This document shows, piece by piece, positions 33,653 to 40,341 of a stretch of 40,341 bases of DNA (positions are counted from its first letter, which is position 1; the number at the start of each line of letters is the position of its first letter). The notes beneath the pieces were generated by a model. The model searched no databases, was not told where the DNA came from, and saw only the letters and a program-made list of their open reading frames with translations. Position numbers and translations under genes: made by a program. This stretch comes from Methylomarinum sp050304855. GTDB taxonomy: Bacteria > Pseudomonadota > Gammaproteobacteria > Methylococcales > Methylomonadaceae. The stretch covers positions 1 to 40,341 of the forward strand of contig JBNLEI010000311.1 of the NCBI GenBank assembly GCA_050304855.1. Reading direction: 5' to 3'.

Positions 33653-35991
33653 TGTCGGGCCGCTCCGTCCGTGTTCGAGGCGTCGTCCAGGGTGTCGGCT
33701 TTCGGCCTTATATCTGGCGTTTGGCGAAACAACACCGGCTGACCGGTTCGGTTTGGAACGACAACGAGGGCGTGATGATTCATATCTGGGGCGATGCGCC
33801 TCAGATGCAGGCCTTTGTCGACCAGATTCCTTTGGAGTTGCCGCCTTTGGCTATTGTTGAGTCGGTTGAATGGCTCGAGTTGGAGCACGCGGCTTCCGCG
33901 CCGGCTGATTTTTCTATTACCGGCAGCCGGAGCCAGGAAACGGCTAGAACGCCGGTTGCAGCCGATGCAGCGACCTGTCACGAATGCCTTAAGGAAGTGA
34001 ACGATCCCATCAGCCGCCGTTACCGTTACCCTTTCACTAACTGTACCCATTGCGGTCCGCGCCTTTCGATCGTGACGGCAGTGCCTTATGATCGCTGTAA
34101 TACCAGCATGGCGGAGTTTGTCATGTGTTCTCGTTGTCAGCTTGAATACGACGATCCGGCCGATCGGCGTTTTCATGCCCAGGCGAATTGTTGCCCCGAT
34201 TGCGGCCCGCAAATCTGGTTGGAAGACCGCCATGGTGATACATTGCATCGCGCTGAACGAACTTTGCAGGAAACGGCGGAATTGCTAAAACGAGGATACA
34301 TCGTCGCGATCAAAGGGTTGGGAGGTTTTCATTTGGCCTGTGACGCCGGCAACGAAGCCGCCGTGGCGGAATTGCGACGACGTAAACGGCGCTATGAAAA
34401 ACCGTTGGCGCTGATGGCCCGCGATCTCGAAATGGTCTCCCGTTATGCTCGGATATCGGTCGAAGAAAAACGGTTACTGGAGAGTAGCGCTGCGCCGATC
34501 GTGATTCTCGCGGCGCAAGGCGAGCGCTTGGCCGACGGTATCGTGATCGACGATACCAAGCTCGGATTCATGTTGCCTTATACACCGATGCATTTCCTTT
34601 TGCTGCAACAAATGTCGCGACCGCTGGTCATGACATCCGGCAACCTCAGCGAAGAGCCTCAATGCGTCGATAACGAGGAAGCGCGCAGTGAGCTTGGAAA
34701 CATCGCCGATTATTTTTTGTTGCACGACCGGGCGATTGTGAACCGGCAGGACGATTCGGTGGTACGCGTTATGGCTGGCGGTGTCAAGACGATACGCCGG
34801 GCACGAGGCTATAGCCCGGCCGTGCTGACTTTGCCGCAAGGCTTCGAGCAGGGCGCGGGGATTCTTGCAATGGGCGCGGAGTTGAAAAACAGCTTTTGTT
34901 TGATTAAGAACGGACAGTCCATCGTTTCTCAGCATATCGGCGATTTGGAAGATGCCGCCACCCAACGCGACTACCGAAAGAATATCGCATTGTACCGACA
35001 ATTGTTCGCCTTCGAGCCGACCGCCATCGCCGTGGACATGCATCCCTCATACCTGTCGACGCAATATGGCCGACAATGGGCCGAAGGCTCCAGTTTAGCG
35101 CTACAACCGATTCAACATCATCACGCCCACGTTGCCTCATGCATGGCAGAACATGGGTTAGCCTTGGATTCGGCACCGGTATTGGGCATCGTTTATGACG
35201 GCCTGGGAATGGGAGAAAATGGAGCGTTGTGGGGAGGGGAGTTTCTATTGGCCGACTATTTCGGCTTCCGTCGGTTGGCTCATATGGAAGCGGTCGCGAT
35301 GCCGGGAGGCGTGCAGGCGATACGGGAACCTTGGCGTAATGCTTTCGCTCAGCTCGATCATTATTTCGAATGGAGCGAGATTCAACAGCAATTTTCCGGG
35401 CTGGAGTTCATTCGTACGATGCAGGGAAAGCCGCTGGATATTCTGAAGTCAATGATAGCGAAAGGCGTTAATTCGCCTTCGTGCAGTTCTTGCGGACGAT
35501 GGTTTGACGCTTTTGCCGCCCTCCTTGGCTTGACCGGCGACAAGGTCAGTTACGAGGGGCAGGCCGCGGTAGCATTGGAAAATCTGGCGGCACCGGTATT
35601 CGGCAGCCATCCGGCTTATGCCGATGCTTACGTTTTGCACCGCCAGAGCCAGCCGTATCGGCTGGTTTGGAAACCGCTTTGGCAGTTGGTTTTGAGCGAT
35701 TTGCAGCGAGGTGTTGATAAAGCAGTCGTTGCTGCTCGGATACATCGAAGTCTGGGGGAGGCGACGGTCGCTACGGTACTGGAACTTTCCGAACAAACAA
35801 AAACTGATACCGTCGTCTTGAGCGGCGGCGTTTTTCAAAACCGTTTATTGTTAGAATCGGTCCGGCAGCAGCTATTGGAACGGGGAAAAAGCGTTTTGAT
35901 AGCGCAGGATTATCCGATCAATGACGGCGGGGTGGCCTTAGGGCAGGCCGCAATCGCGGCCGCCTCGCTATTGGCTAAAGGACGGCATTGA
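33652..35991 (+). CDS. hypF: Carbamoyltransferase HypF
   Basis: Uses carbamoyl phosphate and ATP to load the carbamoyl group on HypE. The 779 residues show the full architecture: acylphosphatase-like domain (about 5-95, RGVVQGVGFRPYIWRLAK), two zinc fingers (about 105-185; CHEC at 109-112, CTHC, CSRC, CPDC), a YrdC-like domain (about 200-390, KGLGGFHLACDA and MTSGNLSEEP) and a Kae1-like domain with QHHHAHVASCMAEHG (His489-His493) and LSGGVFQNRLLLE. The start is the ATG overlapping the hypE stop. Last gene of the hyp operon; nine bases separate it from the convergent radical SAM gene. Confidence 0.97.
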   Translation: MSGRSVRVRGVVQGVGFRPYIWRLAKQHRLTGSVWNDNEGVMIHIWGDAPQMQAFVDQIPLELPPLAIVESVEWLELEHAASAPADFSITGSRSQETARTPVAADAATCHECLKEVNDPISRRYRYPFTNCTHCGPRLSIVTAVPYDRCNTSMAEFVMCSRCQLEYDDPADRRFHAQANCCPDCGPQIWLEDRHGDTLHRAERTLQETAELLKRGYIVAIKGLGGFHLACDAGNEAAVAELRRRKRRYEKPLALMARDLEMVSRYARISVEEKRLLESSAAPIVILAAQGERLADGIVIDDTKLGFMLPYTPMHFLLLQQMSRPLVMTSGNLSEEPQCVDNEEARSELGNIADYFLLHDRAIVNRQDDSVVRVMAGGVKTIRRARGYSPAVLTLPQGFEQGAGILAMGAELKNSFCLIKNGQSIVSQHIGDLEDAATQRDYRKNIALYRQLFAFEPTAIAVDMHPSYLSTQYGRQWAEGSSLALQPIQHHHAHVASCMAEHGLALDSAPVLGIVYDGLGMGENGALWGGEFLLADYFGFRRLAHMEAVAMPGGVQAIREPWRNAFAQLDHYFEWSEIQQQFSGLEFIRTMQGKPLDILKSMIAKGVNSPSCSSCGRWFDAFAALLGLTGDKVSYEGQAAVALENLAAPVFGSHPAYADAYVLHRQSQPYRLVWKPLWQLVLSDLQRGVDKAVVAARIHRSLGEATVATVLELSEQTKTDTVVLSGGVFQNRLLLESVRQQLLERGKSVLIAQDYPINDGGVALGQAAIAAASLLAKGRH

Positions 35992-36000
35992 CACAGATTG

Positions 36001-37071
36001 TCAATCTCCGGCTGAAAACAGGTCCAACTGTTGCGGACGACCTCGAAAACGACTGCAGTCAAGCGTCTGAAAAGGAGCGTCGAGTCCCAAACGGCGCACG
36101 GCGATTCGGAATCGTTGCGCGATCAGATCGGCGTATATTCCTTCACCGCGCAAACGGGAACCGAAACGCGGGTCGTTGTCGCGACCTCCACGGCAGTCGC
36201 GTATCCGGTTAAGCACATGTTTGGCTTGGCCTGGGACATGAGTGTATAGCCATTCTTCGAACAGGGTTCCCACCTCCAGCGGCAGTCTTAACAGGATATA
36301 GTTTGCCGATTCGGCTCCTGCCAAAGCGGCTGCTTGCAGAGTTGCTTCCAGTTCCGGATCTGTCAGTACAGGAATCACCGGAGCGATCATCACATTGACC
36401 GGAATTCCGAAAGCGCGCAGCTTGGCGATGGTTGCCAGTCTTCGTTGCGGCGTGCTGGCGCGCGGTTCAAGTGTGCGTGCGAGTTTTGAGTTCAAAGTGG
36501 TGAAAGAGAGATTGACCTGGATCAACTGCTTGGACGCCATAGTTACAAGGATGTCAATATCCCGTTCCACCAGAGAGGATTTGGTGGTGATGCTGCAGGG
36601 GTGGTCAAATTCACGCAGAACTGTCAAAATTTGCCGGGTGATTCGGTAGCGGCGTTCAACCGGCTGGTACGGATCGGTGTTTGTCCCCATCGCGATAGGT
36701 GAACAGCGATAGTTGCAAGCCATCAGTTCGCGACGCAATAATTCGGCGGCATCGGGTTTGACGGTCAATTTGGTTTCGAAATCCAAACCCGGCGATAGTC
36801 CCAGATAGGCGTGTGTCGGTCGGGCAAAACAATAAATGCAACCGTGTTCGCAGCCTCGGTAGGGATTGATCGATTGTTCGAACGGGATGTCCGGCGAGCG
36901 GTTGCGGGCGATAACGGTTCGTGCCGTATCTACAGTCACTTCGGTATTTGGTGCGGGCTCGTCGTCACAAGGCTCCCAACCGTCGTCAGTCGCCTCATGC
37001 GTTTCGGTGTTGTAACGTCCGTCGGGATTATTATACGCGGCCCGGCCTTTATGAAAGCGGCTGGTTTTCAT
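36001..37071 (-). CDS. PA0069-family radical SAM protein
   Basis: Radical SAM enzyme of the group related to spore photoproduct lyase, often named PA0069 family or Rv2578c family; the reaction is not known to me. The 356 residues contain the cluster motif RGCEHGCIYCFARP (Cys74, Cys78, Cys81) and NPYRGCEHG just before it. GTNTDPYQPVERRYRITR and ITTKSSLVERDIDIL follow, with AGAESANYILLRLP in the second half of the barrel. It has no signal peptide. It is convergent with hypF at a 9-base gap and has no visible partner gene, so the context gives no substrate. Confidence 0.92.
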   Translation of the reverse strand: MKTSRFHKGRAAYNNPDGRYNTETHEATDDGWEPCDDEPAPNTEVTVDTARTVIARNRSPDIPFEQSINPYRGCEHGCIYCFARPTHAYLGLSPGLDFETKLTVKPDAAELLRRELMACNYRCSPIAMGTNTDPYQPVERRYRITRQILTVLREFDHPCSITTKSSLVERDIDILVTMASKQLIQVNLSFTTLNSKLARTLEPRASTPQRRLATIAKLRAFGIPVNVMIAPVIPVLTDPELEATLQAAALAGAESANYILLRLPLEVGTLFEEWLYTHVPGQAKHVLNRIRDCRGGRDNDPRFGSRLRGEGIYADLIAQRFRIAVRRLGLDAPFQTLDCSRFRGRPQQLDLFSAGD

Positions 37072-37112
37072 GACAGATCAATTTTTTGGGTTCGGAATTC
37101 TATTATATTTTG

Positions 37113-37988
37113 TTAACCGGTAAAAATTGAATGCGCCAGTTTACGGCTTTCCTTTAATTTTTCGTGGAGTTTCAGATAAATACCGTTCAGAGTTGAGGGC
37201 TCGAGATGAATGCCGGTGTTTTTCGGAAACGGTGGGCGTCTTTCCAATCCGCGCTGCAGACTCGATACCATCAGCGAGGCGTAGCCGACCAGCAAAGTGC
37301 TACGCATTTCGGTGGCGGTGTAATTATCGCAATAATGATTCTCCATGGCGGATACTAACACCTCCGGTAGTTTCCAGGCTCGGCCCAGTTTTCCGCCGGT
37401 CTCGCAATAATCGGTGCCGATGACGGCATGTAAGGCTTCTACAGTGGACAGGGAGTCATCCTCTCTTGCCAGTCTCAAGGCCTGTGAGATCTCCTCCGGC
37501 CAGTTGCCTGCTAACCAGAGCAGTCCGAGGTTGTGAAGCAAGCCAGCGGTATGCAATGTCGGAATATTTAAATCGGTTGCTGGAGGTAAGGCTGATGCCA
37601 ACATTGCCGAGCCTTCAGCCGTCAAAAGAGCTGAACACCAAAAATATTCAATATCGAACGCCGGGCATTTTTTGAAAGTATTGAACGGAGAGACGATACA
37701 GAGTGAAATGCTGACGTTGCGGACCATTGAGAAACCCAGTCTGGCGCAAGCCGTTTGCAGATTTTCGATAGGAACGCGCGGCGAGATCCAAGCTGAATTA
37801 GCGAGAAAAAGCAGCCGTCCTGCGATACTGGGGTAATCGGCGATAATTTCGGCCAGTTTCAAATGATCGATGTGATCCGCTTCAAATGCTTGCAACAAAC
37901 GGCTGAGGCCGTCAGGCAGAACCGGCGCCGGCGTTTTCAGCAATATTTCCCGCTTCAGGTCTATTTTCTTATTGGACTCGGGAGCCAT
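37113..37988 (-). CDS. HDOD-domain signalling protein
   Basis: Second HDOD protein of the window, 291 residues. The domain (about 20-215) reads LAEIIADYPSIAGRLLFLAN, then ARLGFSMVRNVSISLCI and AGLLHNLGLLWLAGNWPEE; the HD metal pair is replaced by HN, as expected for HDOD. It is not a close copy of the protein at 17328: the flanks differ and it has a longer C-terminal tail. It starts 16 bases after the globin-coupled GGDEF-EAL gene and is probably cotranscribed with it, so a role in the same c-di-GMP circuit is plausible. Confidence 0.88.
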   Translation of the reverse strand: MAPESNKKIDLKREILLKTPAPVLPDGLSRLLQAFEADHIDHLKLAEIIADYPSIAGRLLFLANSAWISPRVPIENLQTACARLGFSMVRNVSISLCIVSPFNTFKKCPAFDIEYFWCSALLTAEGSAMLASALPPATDLNIPTLHTAGLLHNLGLLWLAGNWPEEISQALRLAREDDSLSTVEALHAVIGTDYCETGGKLGRAWKLPEVLVSAMENHYCDNYTATEMRSTLLVGYASLMVSSLQRGLERRPPFPKNTGIHLEPSTLNGIYLKLHEKLKESRKLAHSIFTG

Positions 37989-38004
37989 TTATGATCTGAT
38001 CGCT

Positions 38005-40233
38005 TTATGTGGAAATCGGCAGGAAGCCGGTGGAAACCAATTCCGGGACCTTCTCGGCTATGACCGGTTTGCTGAAGAAATAACCTTGGACGATATCGCA
38101 GCCAACGCCTTGTAAATAGTTCAACTGATCGATGGTTTCCACTCCTTCCGCGATGACAGAGAAATTCATTATCCGGCTCATCGAAAGAATGGTGGCCACA
38201 ATGGCGGAATCATTTGTGTCGCTTAGTACTTCTTGGATAAACGTTTTATCGATTTTCAGCCGGTCGATAGGCAGTTGGGTCAAGGAGTTCAAACAGGAGT
38301 AGCCGGTACCGAAATCGTCAATGGCGATTTGGACTCCGAACTCTTTGATTTTTTTGAAGCATTGAATACACTCGGTACCGGTTTGCAATACGCCTTCGGT
38401 AATTTCTATTTCCAGGTTTTCGGGATTAATGCCGGTTTCATGTATGACGTTGGCAATTGTTTGGGGCAGCTTGCCGGTGCGAAAATGGGTGCCGGAAATA
38501 TTGACTGAAATGGAATAGAGCGGAACAGATGCATTGCGCCATTCAACGAATTGCCGGCTGGCCGTCCTCAGCACCCATTCTCCGATGTCGGCGATCAAGC
38601 CGATTTTTTCAGCTACCGGAATGAATTCATCGGGCGGCACCATGCCATGTTCCGGATGAAACCATCGGATCAATGCCTCCACTCCAACTACTTCTCCGGT
38701 CGCCAGTGATACCTGAGGTTGATAGTGAAGTTCGAAGTTGCCCTTTTCCAAAGCTATGCGAAGATCGTTTTCCAATCTTAGCTTTTTTTCCGCCAATTGG
38801 GTCATTTCCGCATTGTAAAAAACATAACGGCTTTTCCCGCTTCCTTTTGCGGCATACATCGCGTTGTCGGCACATTGCAAGAGGACTTCGGACGTAATGC
38901 CGTCGTCGGGAAATAACGCTATTCCGATGCTGCCCCTGGGATAGATATCGCTGGTTCCGATTTGGGTGGGTTTGCCTAGTTCTTGCAGACAGCGTTCGGC
39001 GACACGCTCAGGGCGAAAATCCTCCTCGCTGTTTTCCAAAATGATGCAGAATTCATCTCCGCCAAAGCGGGCAACAAGGTCAGCGCCTCTGAGAATTTGT
39101 TTCTCCAAACGTTTGCCGACGATGTGTAAAAGCTGGTCACCCGCATCATGTCCCAGACTGTCGTTCACATCCTTGAAGTTATCCAGGTCGAGGAACATAA
39201 TCGCTAACTTCTTGTTGTTGCGTTGAGCATCGGCCAAAGCTATTTTCAAATGGCTGTTGAATAAATTGCGGTTAGGTAACCCCGTTAGCTCATCATAAGT
39301 GGCAAGATAGGAAAGCTGATTCTCTCGGTGTTTACGTTCCCCGATGTCCAACATCAATCCCCTGAGCAGGATGACTTTTCCGGTCGAATCCTTTTCGGCC
39401 GTTACCCGTTCACTGATCCAAACGGGTTCGCCGTCCAATGCGTGGACCTTGTATTCAATGGCAAAATCGCGGCCTTCGTTGATGGCTTTTTTAAATGCGT
39501 TTTGAGTTTCCTGGCGGAATTCAGAAAACACGATCTGCTGTTGAAAATCCGGATTGTCAAACCATTGTTTTTGGGGATAGCCAAGTAACGACTCGGCCTT
39601 ACTACTAACGTAGCGGTACTTGTATTTTTCGACATCGAACTCCCAGATAAAACCGTCTATTCCTTGTATCAGGTTGTTTTGTCGTTGCTCCAAGTTGGAA
39701 ATAGTCTGATGGTTGGAATAAATATAGGCATCGATTGCCAAAGCGATATCAAGAGAGACAACTTTGATGATGGCGTCGAAAACCCGTGTCAATTGTTCGG
39801 TATCATGGCGTAAGTTTTTTTCCAGATAGTGGAACAGCTCGGACAAATATTTGCGGTAGGCACCGATGTACCATTTGACGTCCAGCCCGATTCGTTCGTG
39901 CGCCAGTCCTACTTTAAGGCGGTTGAGAAAATAAGGCAGATCGTAATTGCCTGATGTTAGCGATTGGAAATAAGCCAACTGGGTGGATTTGAGGTCGTCC
40001 TGATTAACGCCGCTCTGCGCGATCAACTCACGCGTCTCTTCAAACGCCAAAATATGCTCGTAAAAAGCTTCGACGAAGTCCGACTGAAACGAGGCGGCGA
40101 GCAGGTCATGTATTTGCCGGAGTAGTTCGGCATCTTCTTCTGTGAAGTCGAGGAAAGCTTTACGCCGTGTGATCTCCTTGTTATCAATGCCCAATTTTGC
40201 CGCAATCTGTTCAGAAAAATGATGATCTTTCAA
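38005..40233 (-). CDS. Globin-coupled sensor with PAS, GGDEF and EAL domains
   Basis: Heme-based sensor that would make or break c-di-GMP. The N-terminal 165 residues look like a protoglobin sensor domain, with the likely proximal heme ligand His112 in VGLAHERIGLDVKWYIGAY. A PAS domain follows (about 185-310; FIWEFDVEKYKYRYV, YLATYDELTGLPNRN at its end). The GGDEF domain has ARFGGDEF (391-395) and an RGAD inhibitory site exactly five residues before it. The EAL domain has EALIRW (519-521), ITEGVL, DDFGTGYS and AEGVET. Both catalytic halves seem intact. The start is a TTG at 40233 with AGGA before it. The HDOD gene follows 16 bases downstream. The ligand could be O2, NO or CO. Confidence 0.9.
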   Translation of the reverse strand: MKDHHFSEQIAAKLGIDNKEITRRKAFLDFTEEDAELLRQIHDLLAASFQSDFVEAFYEHILAFEETRELIAQSGVNQDDLKSTQLAYFQSLTSGNYDLPYFLNRLKVGLAHERIGLDVKWYIGAYRKYLSELFHYLEKNLRHDTEQLTRVFDAIIKVVSLDIALAIDAYIYSNHQTISNLEQRQNNLIQGIDGFIWEFDVEKYKYRYVSSKAESLLGYPQKQWFDNPDFQQQIVFSEFRQETQNAFKKAINEGRDFAIEYKVHALDGEPVWISERVTAEKDSTGKVILLRGLMLDIGERKHRENQLSYLATYDELTGLPNRNLFNSHLKIALADAQRNNKKLAIMFLDLDNFKDVNDSLGHDAGDQLLHIVGKRLEKQILRGADLVARFGGDEFCIILENSEEDFRPERVAERCLQELGKPTQIGTSDIYPRGSIGIALFPDDGITSEVLLQCADNAMYAAKGSGKSRYVFYNAEMTQLAEKKLRLENDLRIALEKGNFELHYQPQVSLATGEVVGVEALIRWFHPEHGMVPPDEFIPVAEKIGLIADIGEWVLRTASRQFVEWRNASVPLYSISVNISGTHFRTGKLPQTIANVIHETGINPENLEIEITEGVLQTGTECIQCFKKIKEFGVQIAIDDFGTGYSCLNSLTQLPIDRLKIDKTFIQEVLSDTNDSAIVATILSMSRIMNFSVIAEGVETIDQLNYLQGVGCDIVQGYFFSKPVIAEKVPELVSTGFLPIST

Positions 40234-40341
40234 TGTCTTCCTTTTCAGTTACTATTAATGGACGATTGGACAAGGGTACCGCGTGCCGCGGCATTATCTG
40301 ATGCAGCCATCAAAAACACAAAAATAATGCAATAAGTTCTA

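Overview
The window looks like a piece of a gammaproteobacterial chromosome. Supporting traits are a homodimer-type pyruvate dehydrogenase E1 (AceE), an AceF and Lpd set, a PA0069-type radical SAM protein, and several c-di-GMP/HDOD signalling proteins. The mix of glycogen metabolism, fructose-6-phosphate aldolase, pentose-phosphate isomerase and orphan hyp genes resembles Methylococcales-type methanotrophs. That placement is inference: no methane-oxidation gene or rRNA is present to prove it.

Layout. 1-4549 (minus): the pyruvate dehydrogenase operon aceE-aceF-lpdA, with lpdA cut by the window start. 4841-9804: central metabolism and phosphate genes. These are a small exported membrane-anchored protein, rpiA, a family I pyrophosphatase, phoU (its 3' end overlaps the pyrophosphatase gene), a small basic protein, fructose-6-phosphate aldolase, and the first gene of an overlapping tdh-kbl pair for threonine breakdown. 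9801-15229: kbl, glycogen phosphorylase, a 50-residue membrane protein, and a HAD hydrolase.

15330-19783 is a signalling locus. A methanogen-output-domain-like protein and a PAS histidine kinase run leftward, back to back with an HDOD protein and a REC-DUF3369-HD-GYP response regulator. 19821-28697 is the most distinctive part. A GlgX-type debranching enzyme (minus) faces a rightward five-gene block: DUF4912 protein, GH57 branching enzyme, a protein with two CBM21-like glycogen-binding modules fused to an endonuclease/exonuclease/phosphatase (EEP) domain, a two-domain phospholipase-D-like protein, and a transglutaminase-like protease. The last three are not standard glycogen genes. They are the best candidate here for an undescribed glycogen-associated function.

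28745-29280 (minus) is a frameshifted and truncated TPR gene remnant, followed by about 750 bases without a convincing gene. 30036-35991 is a tight hypABCDEF operon for [NiFe]-hydrogenase maturation, with no hydrogenase structural gene in the window. 36001-40233 (minus) holds a PA0069-type radical SAM protein, an HDOD protein, and a heme-globin-coupled PAS-GGDEF-EAL enzyme.

Together the window joins carbon storage (GlgP, GlgX, GH57 branching enzyme), sugar-phosphate interconversion (RpiA, FSA), acetyl-CoA production (PDH, Tdh/Kbl) and second-messenger signalling. No IS element, tRNA, rRNA or CRISPR array was seen.
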